Shown here: in pieces, positions 1 through 8,505 of the stretch
How the letters are laid out: every line of letters starts with the position of its first letter
How positions within the stretch are numbered: position 1 is the stretch's first letter
Source: Robiginitomaculum sp.
GTDB taxonomy: Bacteria > Pseudomonadota > Alphaproteobacteria > Caulobacterales > Maricaulaceae
DNA: 64,000 bases
Direction of reading: 5' to 3'
Assembly (NCBI GenBank): GCA_021776515.1
Contig: JAJFFS010000016.1
Location: 186,001 to 250,000 of the forward strand
The notes under the pieces: model-generated
Database searches by the model: none
What the model saw: the letters and a program-made list of their open reading frames with translations, nothing else
Told to the model about the DNA's origin: nothing
Program-made: the position numbers and the translations under genes

Positions 1-125
1 TCCAGCGCCCTAACGCGGCGTCCGGCGGTTGGTTGGCTGACGCCAAGGCTTTCTCCTGCAGCCGTCAGGCTGCCGCTTTCGGCAACGGCTAACAGTATTG
101 GAAAGTCTGCCCAGTATTTATCCAT
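1..125 (-). CDS. LysR-family transcriptional regulator, N-terminal fragment
   Basis: Reading the minus strand from the ATG at 125 gives 41 codons that run off the window edge, starting MDKYWADFPILLAVAESGSL and continuing through GVSQPTAGRRVRALE. This is the winged helix-turn-helix of LysR regulators: a short lead-in, the AxxxGSLTAAG helix pair and the recognition helix with SQPTAGRRVRALE. The co-inducer domain lies outside the window, so the ligand is unknown. It is divergent from the secreted TPR gene at 377, which LysR logic makes a candidate target. The start codon sits inside an ATTCA-N4-TGAAT palindrome, which suggests autoregulation. The family call is confident; the target is inferred. 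Confidence 0.85.
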   Translation of the reverse strand, partial: MDKYWADFPILLAVAESGSLTAAGESLGVSQPTAGRRVRAL

Positions 126-137
126 TCACAAATGAAT
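124..137. promoter_or_regulatory. Palindrome ATTCA-N4-TGAAT, copy 1, overlapping the LysR start
   Basis: The sequence ATTCACAAATGAAT is a perfect 5-bp inverted repeat with a 4-bp spacer. It overlaps the start codon of the minus-strand LysR gene. A second copy lies at 271-284, and the 15-base match between them (124-138 against 271-285) differs at one base. Paired operators between a LysR gene and a divergent gene are typical of this family, but binding by this protein is inference. Confidence 0.5.
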
Positions 138-270
138 GATTATTCTACACGCTTAGTCAAGTGTGTTTGCTGGGTTTCGTGTCAATATATGGACTACCAG
201 TCATTGTGTGCATTTGCTTTTTAGGTCTATGGCGCGTTGGCACCGGGGCATAGTATCGCCAGGCCAGATA

Positions 271-284
271 ATTCAAAAATGAAT
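271..284. promoter_or_regulatory. Palindrome ATTCA-N4-TGAAT, copy 2, upstream of the TPR gene
   Basis: The sequence ATTCAAAAATGAAT has the same arms and spacing as the copy at 124-137 and lies about 90 bp upstream of the TPR gene start at 377. The two centres are 147 bp apart, about 14 helical turns, so looping between them is conceivable. No -10/-35 pair stands out clearly between the copies. Confidence 0.45.
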
Positions 285-376
285 GGCTGCTATGTACAAA
301 AAATAAACAGTGTTCACTTTTCAAACGCAATTAAGGTTCCTATGTTAGCCTTGGTCGTTTGATAAGGAGAAACACG

Positions 377-862
377 ATGTCTTACCGTCATGGAATAGCT
401 GCGGTCGCAGCCTTTGCCCTTTTGGGTGTTTTTGGTGCCCCTGCGGCTCATGCAGAATCCGGCACACCATCATTTGCCGTGCAAAACGCAGCGGATAGTA
501 ATATTCGCGGCGGTTACAATGCTTATGCACGCGGTGATTATAAGCAAGCGGGCACATTTCTGACCCGGGCAACGGCAAAAGGGAACAAGAAGTCCCGCCG
601 TTCCATCGCTTATGCCAACCTGTGCGCCAATTTGGGGCAGCAAAACAATCTGGATGCAGCCCTTGAGGCTTGTGGTACAGCACTGGAACTGGCTCCGACA
701 AACTGGCGGGCGCTGAATAATCGCGGCGTAGTGAAATATTTGGCTGGCGATAAAATTGCTGCCAACGCTGATTTTACAGTCGCAGCGGCTTCCCCTAAGG
801 CCGAGCTGGCACAAGCCAATGCAGACCTGATGGCAGGTATCAAACTGGCAACAGCCGAGTAA
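377..862 (+). CDS. Secreted TPR-repeat protein, function unknown
   Basis: The product is 161 residues, starting at the ATG at 377 that follows an AAGGAG ribosome site at 364-369; a TTG at 359 gives a slightly longer reading but leaves the Shine-Dalgarno inside the gene. The N-terminus (MSYRHGIAAVAAFALLG... ending AAHA-ES) is a classic signal peptide. The mature part holds tetratricopeptide-like helices around residues 35-140, with features such as GGYNAYARGDYKQAGTFLTRA and ALELAPTNWRALNNRGVVKY. Such proteins are usually periplasmic adaptors. It is followed by a strong terminator, so it is probably transcribed alone. No enzymatic motif is visible and its partner is unknown. Confidence 0.8.
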   Translation: MSYRHGIAAVAAFALLGVFGAPAAHAESGTPSFAVQNAADSNIRGGYNAYARGDYKQAGTFLTRATAKGNKKSRRSIAYANLCANLGQQNNLDAALEACGTALELAPTNWRALNNRGVVKYLAGDKIAANADFTVAAASPKAELAQANADLMAGIKLATAE

Positions 863-935
863 AACACGCTGACGGGCAGGTATCCAACTTCCCCCGGATA
901 CCCTGCACGCTTCTCCCCGGAGCCCCGTCATACTA

Positions 936-966
936 ACCCCCGCGCCTTAGATGGCGTGGGGGTTTT
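936..966 (+). terminator. Rho-independent terminator after the TPR gene
   Basis: A stem of CCCCCGCGCC against GGCGTGGGGG (one G-T pair) with a 6-base loop is followed by TTTTT. It lies about 75 bp after the TPR stop and before asd. Confidence 0.8.
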
Positions 967-1077
967 TCTTGGCCACTACCCCTTATTTCCACATGACAGT
1001 CAGAAATAATCATATACCGGGGTATTCGCCGCGACGCTCCTGCGTTATGGGGCATTGTTGAGAAACAGGAAAAGACA

Positions 1078-2094
1078 ATGACTATCAATGTGGCACTTAT
1101 TGGCGCGACGGGAAATATCGGACGCGAAATACTGGCGATACTGGATGAGCGCCTGTTTGGCGTTGGCAATATGCACGCGCTGGCCTCTCGCGCGTCAAAG
1201 GGACGTGAGGTATCTTTTGGTGATCGTACGTTGGTTTGTGAAGATCTGGAACAGTTTGATTTTTCCAGCGTTGATCTGGTGTTTATGGCGGCGGGCGGTG
1301 ATGTAGCCAAAAAATGGGCACCCAAAATTGCTGCTGCCGGGGCGCTGGTTATTGATAACTCATCTGCCTTTCGCATGGACAAGGATGTGCCGCTGATCGT
1401 GCCAGAGGTGAACGCTGATGCCATAATGGGGGCGCGCACAAAAAACATTATCGCCAATCCCAATTGCTCGACCATTCAAATGCTGGTGGCGTTAAAACCC
1501 ATCCATGATGCGGCGAAGATCAAACGCATTGTTGTTTCTACCTATCAGTCGGTTTCCGGTGCTGGCAAAGCGGCCATGGATGAGTTGTGGGACCAAACCA
1601 AGGGTATTTATGTCACCGACAGCCCCACCGCAGAGGTGTTTCCCAAGCAGATTGCCTTTAATGCCATCCCGCAGGTGGATGTATTTATGGGTGATGGGGG
1701 CACGCGTGAAGAACACAAGATGATCAACGAAACCCATAAAATGCTAGGCGCTGACATCAAGGTTTGCGCCACATGTGTGCGTGTGCCCATTTTTGTTGGC
1801 CATGGTGAAGCGGTTAATGTGGAACTGGACAGGCCTTTAAGTGCTGCGGCGACCAAAAGCTTGCTGCGCGAATCTCCGGGCCTGATGGTTGTGGATAAGC
1901 ATGAAGACGGCGGCTATGTCACGCCGGTGGAAAGCGCCGGTGAATTTGCCGTTTATGTGTCGCGTATCCGCGAAGACAAATCCGTCAATCACGGGCTTTC
2001 CTTGTGGGTCGTGTCCGATAATTTGCGCAAGGGCGGCGCATTGAACGCCGTACAAATTGCCGAACTGGCGCTAAACCGTGGCCTATTTAACTGA
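1078..2094 (+). CDS. asd: Aspartate-semialdehyde dehydrogenase
   Basis: This enzyme reduces aspartyl-4-phosphate with NADPH to aspartate semialdehyde, the branch point to lysine/diaminopimelate, threonine and methionine. The 338 residues match the usual family length. The NADP-binding loop GATGNIGREIL is at the N-terminus, the conserved SSAFRM segment is near residue 100, and the catalytic cysteine lies in NPNCST near residue 130, followed by the STYQSVSGAG loop. The ATG at 1078 has AGGAAAAG upstream. Its stop overlaps the start of rarD by one base (TGATG), so the two are translationally coupled. The pathway partner dapE is 2 kb downstream on the other strand. Confidence 0.96.
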   Translation: MTINVALIGATGNIGREILAILDERLFGVGNMHALASRASKGREVSFGDRTLVCEDLEQFDFSSVDLVFMAAGGDVAKKWAPKIAAAGALVIDNSSAFRMDKDVPLIVPEVNADAIMGARTKNIIANPNCSTIQMLVALKPIHDAAKIKRIVVSTYQSVSGAGKAAMDELWDQTKGIYVTDSPTAEVFPKQIAFNAIPQVDVFMGDGGTREEHKMINETHKMLGADIKVCATCVRVPIFVGHGEAVNVELDRPLSAAATKSLLRESPGLMVVDKHEDGGYVTPVESAGEFAVYVSRIREDKSVNHGLSLWVVSDNLRKGGALNAVQIAELALNRGLFN

Positions 2095-2972
2095 TGGCCC
2101 ATGATGGGCGTCAGGGTACATTCGCAGCCATTACTGCCTTTGTATTCTGGGGCTTTATGCCATTTTATTTCTGGGCGTTTCCAGCGGGTATTGGTGCTTT
2201 TGAAATTACCATGCACCGGGTTTTCTGGACGTTTATGCTGCTGTTAATCGTGCTGGGGGCCAGTGGTGGCATTTCCAAGGCGCTGGTATTGTTTCGTAAC
2301 CCCAAGGTTATTGGCACGCTGCTGCTCAGCACTATCGTTATAACCAGCAATTGGTTGATCTATTCATGGGCAGCCATGAATGAGCATCTGACCGAGGCAT
2401 CATTGGGTTATTTTATTAATCCGTTATTCAATGTTGCCCTGGGCGTAGTGGTCTTGGGGGAGCGTCTGAATAAATGGCGCTGGATGGCTGTGATTCTGGC
2501 AGGCGCAGGCGTATTGAACCAGATCATTATTGTCGGCGAACCACCGTGGATTGCCCTTGCCCTTGCGTTTTCATTTGGCACTTATGGCTTGTTGCGCAAA
2601 ACCGTTGCGGCCGAAGCTCGTGAGGGGCTTTTTATTGAAACACTGCTTATGTCCCCTGTCATTCTTGGGGTCATCGTGTGGATGGAAATGCATGGCACCG
2701 GGCATCTGCTTTCCGGGTCGTTATCCACCAAGGCATTGTTATTGGCTGGTGGTTTTACCATTGCTTTCCCGCTAACGCTTTTTGCTTTTGCCGCGCGGCG
2801 TATCCCGCTTTCCACCCTGGGGTTGATCCAATACATCGCCCCCAGCGCAGTTTTCCTGATTGCCATTTATTATGGTGAAACGCTCACCCTTGGTGGAGTA
2901 ATGACCTTTGTGCTGATCTGGGCCGGTTTGGCACTGTATTCATTTGATCTGTGGCGCAAACGCGGTGTGTGA
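2094..2972 (+). CDS. rarD: RarD-type EamA/DMT permease
   Basis: This is a 292-residue polytopic inner-membrane protein with about ten hydrophobic segments in two EamA repeats. It begins with the family-typical GTFAAITAFVFWGFMPFYFW and carries the NWLIYSWA and GYFINPLFNVALG motifs of RarD proteins, named for the chloramphenicol-sensitive phenotype in Pseudomonas. The natural substrate of this family is not well established. Its start overlaps the asd stop by one base, so it depends on asd transcription and coupling. Length and motif order are normal. Confidence 0.9.
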   Translation: MAHDGRQGTFAAITAFVFWGFMPFYFWAFPAGIGAFEITMHRVFWTFMLLLIVLGASGGISKALVLFRNPKVIGTLLLSTIVITSNWLIYSWAAMNEHLTEASLGYFINPLFNVALGVVVLGERLNKWRWMAVILAGAGVLNQIIIVGEPPWIALALAFSFGTYGLLRKTVAAEAREGLFIETLLMSPVILGVIVWMEMHGTGHLLSGSLSTKALLLAGGFTIAFPLTLFAFAARRIPLSTLGLIQYIAPSAVFLIAIYYGETLTLGGVMTFVLIWAGLALYSFDLWRKRGV

Positions 2973-3053
2973 GGGGTAAGAAGTGTTCTGCACCTTTTAG
3001 AGTCCCTCGAAAGTTCTAGATAAAGCCAATAAGTTAGCTTAAAATAGCGCATT

Positions 3054-3728
3054 ATGACGCAAAGCCATACTCCACAGCTTCACCTCGACATTCTTCCCCC
3101 TGCCCAAAGGCAGCTATGGGACGAACTGGTACAAGTGCCGGATGAGTTCACGCTTTATGGCGGTACGGCAATTGCCTTGCATTTAGGACACCGGACAAGC
3201 GTTGATTTTGATTTCTTCGGAACGAAAAACTTTGATCCAGCCGAGCTTGCCGCCAGCATTCCCTTTTTAGAGGACGGCGAAACCACTCAAAACCAGCCAA
3301 ACACACTCACAATGCGTGTAGGCAAAAAAGAGCCTGTCCTCGTCTCATTTTTTGGCACGCCTAAAATTGGTAAAATCGAAGCGCCAGGCATTTGCACAGA
3401 TAACAAACTTAAACTGGCAAGCCTGATTGACCTGGCCGGTATGAAAGCCAGCGTCGTACAGCGCAGGGCGAGCTGGAAGGATTATGTCGATATTGATGCG
3501 TTAATAACATCTGGCATAGATTTAGCGCATGGCTTGGCGGCAGCAAAAATAATTTATGGCGATATTTTTAACCCGCAAATCACCTTGAAAGCTCTAAGTC
3601 ATTTTGATGAAGATGATTTGCAAGAATTGCCAAATGATCTTAAAGCTCGCTTGCAGAATGCTGTTTTGAGCGTTGATCTGAATAATCTACCGCAATTAGG
3701 AAAACCATTTTCAAGGCGAGATGATTAA
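3054..3728 (+). CDS. AbiEii-like nucleotidyltransferase (candidate toxin)
   Basis: The product has 224 residues. A minimal nucleotidyltransferase core is visible near residues 34-56: LYGGTAIALHLGHRTSVDFD, then FF, which gives the GG-x-A signature and the paired DxD metal aspartates of the AbiEii/DUF1814 superfamily. A later conserved patch, LIDLAGMKASVVQRRASWKDYVDIDALI, is also typical of AbiEii-like toxins (the helix with KxxxxxxRxxxKDxxDI). Family members transfer nucleotides to RNA or protein targets and act as toxins in abortive-infection TA systems. A 97-residue gene starts 3 bp downstream, in place of the classical upstream AbiEi antitoxin. The fold is confident; toxicity is inferred. 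Confidence 0.85.
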   Translation: MTQSHTPQLHLDILPPAQRQLWDELVQVPDEFTLYGGTAIALHLGHRTSVDFDFFGTKNFDPAELAASIPFLEDGETTQNQPNTLTMRVGKKEPVLVSFFGTPKIGKIEAPGICTDNKLKLASLIDLAGMKASVVQRRASWKDYVDIDALITSGIDLAHGLAAAKIIYGDIFNPQITLKALSHFDEDDLQELPNDLKARLQNAVLSVDLNNLPQLGKPFSRRDD

Positions 3729-3731
3729 ATA

Positions 3732-4025
3732 ATGAAACAGCTTGAGCTCACCACAGAGTTAAAAGAAGCAGCCCTGCGCTGTTTGTGGTTCGAACCTGCT
3801 GAGCGGTCCATAAAAAACACGGCGCGTTTAACCGCGCATATTTTGACCTATGGCAATATCGAGGACGTAAATGCCTTGCGTACCCAGCTATCCGATGATG
3901 ATCTTGCAGAGGCTTTGGATAAAGCTCCCTCCGGCATTTATGATGCACGGTCTTGGGCGTATTGGCATTTAGTGACGGGGCGCAGAACCCCGCCGCCAAT
4001 GCCGCAAAGGCAGTTTAGTGCCTGA
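3732..4025 (+). CDS. Small partner of the AbiEii-like gene (candidate antitoxin or adaptor)
   Basis: This 97-residue protein begins 3 bp after the nucleotidyltransferase stop and is evidently co-transcribed. The middle reads ARLTAHILTYGNIEDVNALR followed by an acidic DDDLAEALDKAPSG stretch and ARSWAYWHLV, then a proline-rich tail (TPPPMPQRQF). The pattern resembles small proteins often paired with AbiEii-like nucleotidyltransferases (similar in style to DUF6922), though this cannot be confirmed without a profile search. It has no winged-helix AbiEi features, no signal peptide and no membrane segment. Function is inferred only from the pairing. Confidence 0.7.
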   Translation: MKQLELTTELKEAALRCLWFEPAERSIKNTARLTAHILTYGNIEDVNALRTQLSDDDLAEALDKAPSGIYDARSWAYWHLVTGRRTPPPMPQRQFSA

Positions 4026-4039
4026 TATTTGCGTATGAC

Positions 4040-5230
4040 CTAGCTGTGAACCACAGGCTTTTTGACCACCATAAACTCTTCAAAATAGTGCTCAAGCACC
4101 CGCTCGTATATTTCACTTAAATCATCAATGTCGCTAACCGGCACATGCTCGTTCACCTTGTGCATGCTGGCCCCGGCAAGACCAAATTCGGCCACTGGCG
4201 CAAAGTCCTTGATAAAGCGCGCATCCGATGTGCCGCCGCCCGTGGTCAGTTTGGGTCGATGGCCTGTGATCTCCTCCACGGCGTTTTGCAATATGGTGGT
4301 GAAGGTGCCGGGCGGGGTTAAAAACGCCTCGCCCATAATGTTCAGGTCCAGCTTTACAGTGCAATTATGGTCATGCTCTTCTGTGTCTGCCTCCTGCCGG
4401 ATCCACTCACAAAGCTGTTCGCCGGTATGGGAGACGTTAAAACGAATATTAAAACGTGCCGAAGCCGCAGAGGGAATAATGTTGTGGGCCGGGTTGTCCA
4501 CATCAATGCTGGTTACTTCCAGATTGGACGGTTGAAACCCATCTCCGCCATCATCCAGAAGCCGGGCGTATAGCCGGTTGATAATCTCAATCAGCGGCGG
4601 GATAGGGTTTTGCGCCCGCTCGGGGTAGGCCACATGGCCCTGTTGCCCGTCAACGGTGATAATCCCGTTTAGCGAGCCCCGGCGGCCATTTTTAATCTCA
4701 TCGCCCAAATTTTGAGGGTTTGAGGGTTCGCCCACCAGACAATGACTGATCATCTCGCCTTCATCGGCCAGCACTTGCAACACCCGCTTGGTGCCATCCA
4801 CCGCCACGCCTTCTTCGTCGCCAGTGATTAAAAGACTGATGGAGCCGGGCAGGGGGCTGGTTTGGGCGATAAAGCGCTGGGCAGCGGCGATAAAGGCGGC
4901 AATGGCCCCTTTCATATCGGCGGCACCTCGTCCCCAAAGCATACCATCGCGTACTTGCGCACCAAAAGGGTCATCATCCCAGTCATCAGTTTTTCCTGCA
5001 GGGACAACATCGGTATGACCTGCAAAGCAGAAATTGGGTGCGGCCTTGCCAAGGCGGGCATAAAGATTACCCACGTCGCCGAACTGATAGCGCTTGACGG
5101 CAAAACCCAGCGCTTCGAGGCGTTCCTGCAAGATACCCAGCGCCCCGTCATCAGCGGGCGTGACCGAGCGGCAACGGATCAGGTTACGAGCTAGGATTAG
5201 CGGGTCCACGTTGTGGATGTCGTCGCTCAC
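4040..5230 (-). CDS. dapE: Succinyl-diaminopimelate desuccinylase
   Basis: This enzyme hydrolyses N-succinyl-LL-2,6-diaminopimelate in the succinylase branch of lysine and peptidoglycan precursor synthesis. The 396 residues carry the M20 metallopeptidase layout: CFAGHTDVVPAG (first metal His and Asp), DPFGAQVRDGMLWGRGAADMKG (bridging Asp) and TGDEEG (catalytic Glu and metal Glu), with a dimerisation lid in the middle. The start is GTG at 5230, overlapping the suhB stop by four bases (GTGA), so it is coupled to suhB. Length is slightly above the usual 375-380 because of a short N-terminal and C-terminal extension. Confidence 0.95.
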   Translation of the reverse strand: MSDDIHNVDPLILARNLIRCRSVTPADDGALGILQERLEALGFAVKRYQFGDVGNLYARLGKAAPNFCFAGHTDVVPAGKTDDWDDDPFGAQVRDGMLWGRGAADMKGAIAAFIAAAQRFIAQTSPLPGSISLLITGDEEGVAVDGTKRVLQVLADEGEMISHCLVGEPSNPQNLGDEIKNGRRGSLNGIITVDGQQGHVAYPERAQNPIPPLIEIINRLYARLLDDGGDGFQPSNLEVTSIDVDNPAHNIIPSAASARFNIRFNVSHTGEQLCEWIRQEADTEEHDHNCTVKLDLNIMGEAFLTPPGTFTTILQNAVEEITGHRPKLTTGGGTSDARFIKDFAPVAEFGLAGASMHKVNEHVPVSDIDDLSEIYERVLEHYFEEFMVVKKPVVHS

Positions 5231-6033
5231 GAAGCGTTGGTGTTGATGATCAACGCGTGCAGCAAGGGGTGAATGCCGGGCGCACCGGCAATAATGATGT
5301 CCGGGTTCACTGTGGATTTTTCGTTCACCTCGCCCTCATCGGTAAGCAAGGCACCGGCTTCACGGGCAATCAGCGCACCGGCGGCCACGTCCCAGATTGC
5401 CAGATCGCGCTCCCAATAACCATCATAGCGCCCGGCGGCCAGCCAGGCCAAATCCAGCGCCGCAGAGCCAAAACGGCGCACGCTGGAAACCTTGGGAGAG
5501 ATGCGGTGCAGCTCTTTGAGGAAACGGGCATGACCGGTCTTTCCCATGTGCGGAATGCCGGTGGCCAGGACGCTGTCATGCAGCTTTGTGCGCGATGACA
5601 CTTCAATGCGGCGGTCATTGACAAAGGCACCCTTGAAGCGTTCAGCGCGAAACATTTCGTCGCGGATCGGGTCATAAACCACACCGGCTATGATCTCGCC
5701 GTGGCGCTCCAGTGCAATGGAAATGGCGAAGTGCGGAATGGCATGCAGAAAATTGGTGGTGCCATCAAGCGGGTCAATGATGAAACGGTGCGAGGGGTCT
5801 GTGCCTTTTATTTCGCCGCCCTCTTCCAGCAAAAAGCCATAGCCGGGACGGGATTCGGATAATAGCCGCACCAGTATTTCTTCTGATTTGCGGTCTGCCG
5901 CCGAGACGAAATCTGCCGGGCCTTTTTTGGACACTTGCAGGTTTTCAACTTCGCCAAAGTCGCGGTTAAGTTTCCCGGCTGCACGGCGCGCAGCAGCGGT
6001 CATAATATTTAAAAGGGCGGATGCCTGTGCCAT
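5227..6033 (-). CDS. suhB: Inositol monophosphatase family protein (SuhB type)
   Basis: This is a 268-residue Mg-dependent phosphatase of the IMPase/FBPase superfamily. The metal-binding motifs are visible: EEGGE near residue 70, IDPLDGTTNFLH near 87-98, and WDVAAGALIAREAG near 215. In bacteria SuhB hydrolyses inositol-1-phosphate and also works as a Nus-complex factor in rRNA antitermination; which role applies here cannot be read from sequence. It lies between efp, 11 bp upstream, and dapE, which it overlaps by four bases, all on the minus strand. Confidence 0.93.
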   Translation of the reverse strand: MAQASALLNIMTAAARRAAGKLNRDFGEVENLQVSKKGPADFVSAADRKSEEILVRLLSESRPGYGFLLEEGGEIKGTDPSHRFIIDPLDGTTNFLHAIPHFAISIALERHGEIIAGVVYDPIRDEMFRAERFKGAFVNDRRIEVSSRTKLHDSVLATGIPHMGKTGHARFLKELHRISPKVSSVRRFGSAALDLAWLAAGRYDGYWERDLAIWDVAAGALIAREAGALLTDEGEVNEKSTVNPDIIIAGAPGIHPLLHALIINTNAS

Positions 6034-6044
6034 GATTTAATCCC

Positions 6045-6608
6045 TTAGTCGGCGCGCTTGACGTAGCTGCCATCAGTGGTGGAAACCACAATTTTTTCAC
6101 CAATGCCGACGAAAGGTGGCACTGCTGTACGAATACCGTTTTCAAGCGTAGCAGGTTTGAATGAATTTGCGGCCGTCTGGCCTTTGACAACGGGCTCGGT
6201 ATCAGCAATTTCCAGCACTACCTGATCAGGGATGGAAAGATCGATGGGGCGTTCCTGATGAAAATTAATGGTTACGTTCATGCCATCCTGCAGATAATTC
6301 TGCGCATCGCCAACAAACTCCTTGGCCAGCTCCACCTGTTCAAAGGTGTTGGTATCCATAAACGCCAATGTATCGCCATTATCATAAAGATAGGTGTGGT
6401 CTTTCTGCTCAAGACGAACTTTCTCAATGGTTTCAGAAGAACGGAAACGCTCATTGAGCTTGCGTCCATCCACAAGGTTTTTCAGTTCAACCTGATTAAA
6501 CGCACCGCCCTTGCCAGGTTTGACGGCGTGGCATTTGACTGCGATCCACAGACCGTTCTGGTGCTCGATGATATTGCCCGGTTTGATCTCATTGCCGTTG
6601 ATTTTCAT
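6045..6608 (-). CDS. efp: Translation elongation factor P
   Basis: EF-P relieves ribosome stalling at polyproline stretches. The 187 residues give the three-domain layout: the N-terminal KOW-like domain [19 protein letters not shown], then the loop [10 protein letters not shown] with the modifiable lysine at position 33 (equivalent to E. coli Lys34), and OB domains ending in the signature region near [19 protein letters not shown]. It starts the efp-suhB-dapE run. The first gene of a beta-lysylation pathway (epmA/epmB) is not in this window, so its modification state is unknown. Confidence 0.97.
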   Translation of the reverse strand: MKINGNEIKPGNIIEHQNGLWIAVKCHAVKPGKGGAFNQVELKNLVDGRKLNERFRSSETIEKVRLEQKDHTYLYDNGDTLAFMDTNTFEQVELAKEFVGDAQNYLQDGMNVTINFHQERPIDLSIPDQVVLEIADTEPVVKGQTAANSFKPATLENGIRTAVPPFVGIGEKIVVSTTDGSYVKRAD

Positions 6609-6665
6609 GGATTGGCCCTCACGGTGTTCACGTGAGAGGTGCTCTATCTGCGGGGGGCTTGCGGG

Positions 6666-7856
6666 TCAAGGCGAGCCGGTGTGTGAGAGGATCAGCAATG
6701 GCTGTTCGGCGATCTCCTCAATGCGGCCGCGAACCGGGCCGGGGAGGGCGCTGCCAAGGGCCATGGCCAGGGCGCGCCGTTCTTCATCCTGCGGGTCATG
6801 GCGTACGGCGCGCACGGCCCATTCATAGGCGGCCTCACGGTCTTCCATTACGCCTTCGCCTTTGGCCAGGACGATGGCATAGAGATATTGTCCTTCACCA
6901 TCATCCATTTGCGCAGCCTTGCGCAACCAGCGAGCAGCCTTGGCAGGGCGCGGGGGATGTTCATGAAGGGCAAAGATAGCCCATGCCGTCATGGCTTCGG
7001 GAATGCCAGCCATTGCCGCCTGCTCAATCAGGGGGGCGGCGGCGGCTTCATCATAAAGTTCATTATCCGGGTCAGCCATAATAATACCGGCCTGATAGGC
7101 TGAGCGGGCATCGCCTTCGCGGGCGGCTTCTCGATAATACACCATCGCATCAGCATCTTTTCCTTGTCCGAAAAATAGATTGCCGAGCAATTGTTTGGCC
7201 CGCACGCTGCCATCATAAATGGCACTTCGATACCAGGTTTCTGCCTCGCTTATATCAAGGGGACCCCCAAGACCTGAGGTAAACACCTGAGCCAGAACAA
7301 TTTTTGCCTCTAGTGAACCTTTTTGTGTTGCTTTGCGTAAAAAGCCTCTGCCATCCCCTATCGCCAAACCGCCTTGATTGGCAAAGGCCATTTCCGCAAG
7401 GGAAAGCCAGGCATAAATTTCGCCGCCCCGGGCCGCTTTTTGATACCATCCGACTGCATTGACACTATCGACCGCACCGCCCTGACCTTTGCGCAGCATT
7501 GTAGCCAGTAAATATTGCGCCCGCGCATCCCCTTCGGCGCTATTTGCAGTGGCAAGGGTGCGCGCCTGAACAAAATCACCTTTGGCATAAGCTTGTGCGG
7601 CGGTAAAAGCATCCTTGGTAAAATCGGCCTCGGGAAATTCGGGGACGGGGATAAGTGGCGGCAGGGCATTTTCACCAAGGACAATGCCTTCTTGAAAGAC
7701 AGGAGGGTTATCGTCTGATGTTTCTTGTGCCAGTACCGGGCTGTTGGTAAAGCCGACCAATGCGATTAGGGCGCCGATGATACCGAAGCGATAGCAGAGT
7801 TTAAGGCCTTTATGGCTTTTGCCGGGCCATCTGGTGCTTTCCAGATACCGCCGCAC
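6666..7856 (-). CDS. Secreted Sel1-repeat (SLR) protein
   Basis: The protein consists mostly of Sel1-like repeats, with units such as [44 protein letters not shown] and [10 protein letters not shown] across residues 75-370. Before them is a hydrophobic segment ([13 protein letters not shown]) ending in a VLAQ signal-cleavage-like site. The start is uncertain: the frame is open to an ATG at 7931, a GTG at 7856 gives a plausible signal peptide with a basic n-region (396 residues), and a TTG at 7760 would remove most of the signal. All but the last overlap the 3' end of thiE by 90 bp or more. SLR proteins are adaptors; the partner is unknown. Confidence 0.75.
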   Translation of the reverse strand: MRRYLESTRWPGKSHKGLKLCYRFGIIGALIALVGFTNSPVLAQETSDDNPPVFQEGIVLGENALPPLIPVPEFPEADFTKDAFTAAQAYAKGDFVQARTLATANSAEGDARAQYLLATMLRKGQGGAVDSVNAVGWYQKAARGGEIYAWLSLAEMAFANQGGLAIGDGRGFLRKATQKGSLEAKIVLAQVFTSGLGGPLDISEAETWYRSAIYDGSVRAKQLLGNLFFGQGKDADAMVYYREAAREGDARSAYQAGIIMADPDNELYDEAAAAPLIEQAAMAGIPEAMTAWAIFALHEHPPRPAKAARWLRKAAQMDDGEGQYLYAIVLAKGEGVMEDREAAYEWAVRAVRHDPQDEERRALAMALGSALPGPVRGRIEEIAEQPLLILSHTGSP

Positions 7857-8413
7857 ACGGCCAAAAAATCTGCGCCCGCCAGTACCAGGGGCTTGCAATT
7901 GTCTGCTGTAATACCACCGATTGCTACACATGGAATTTCAAAAAGCTCCGACCACCAGGAAAGAATATCTGTTGTTGCCTGTGTTTTAGGCGTTTTCGTG
8001 GCAGTTTCAAAGAAAGCACCAAAAGCAACATAATCTGCACCACCCTCTCCGGCAATCATGGCGTCATGACGCGAATTATGTGCGGTAATACCGATCATTG
8101 CATTTTCCCCTAATTGCTTGCGGGCATCGCGCAAGGGCATGTCATCTTGTCCCAGATGCACGCCATCGGCACCCAGTTTTTGCGCCAGATCAACCCGGTC
8201 ATTGATCAGCACAGCTACATCATGGGCGTGGGCAATGGGCGCAAGGGTAGCATAGGCCGCACAAATATTGTCGTCGGATATATCTTTCAGTCGTATCTGC
8301 AAGGCAGCTACGTCACCGGCGCTCAAGGCTTCTTCCAACTGATGCGCAAAAGCGGGAAGGTCATCAATGCGCGGCGGGGTGATAAGGTAAAGGCGGCAAG
8401 GTTGTGTGTTCAT
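7766..8413 (-). CDS. thiE: Thiamine-phosphate synthase
   Basis: This enzyme couples hydroxymethylpyrimidine pyrophosphate and thiazole phosphate to thiamine phosphate. The 215-residue product starting at the ATG at 8413 reads [15 protein letters not shown] and carries the TIM-barrel signatures [40 protein letters not shown], the IGITAHN phosphate loop, [10 protein letters not shown] and [11 protein letters not shown]. An upstream in-frame extension to 8479 would add a hydrophobic stretch not found in ThiE, so it was not used. The gene stands alone among non-thiamine genes; its 3' end overlaps the reading frame of the Sel1 protein. Confidence 0.93.
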   Translation of the reverse strand: MNTQPCRLYLITPPRIDDLPAFAHQLEEALSAGDVAALQIRLKDISDDNICAAYATLAPIAHAHDVAVLINDRVDLAQKLGADGVHLGQDDMPLRDARKQLGENAMIGITAHNSRHDAMIAGEGGADYVAFGAFFETATKTPKTQATTDILSWWSELFEIPCVAIGGITADNCKPLVLAGADFLAVCGGIWKAPDGPAKAIKALNSAIASVSSAP

Positions 8414-8505
8414 GGATGCCTCATACCCTGCTGTTGCGACGAGGAAAAGTACCAAAACCCATTTGCCGCTTGACCACACGCATCTGGCAGGCTACGCGCC
8501 GCGTC

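Noticed and set aside
4128-4535. Long open frame on the plus strand inside dapE
   Set aside because: It is antisense to a conserved gene with full motifs and has no ribosome site or domain.
8404-8505. Extended start of the HAD-IIA gene
   Set aside because: The extra 34 residues have no family match and overlap the thiE start; the ATG at 8506 gives the normal family length.
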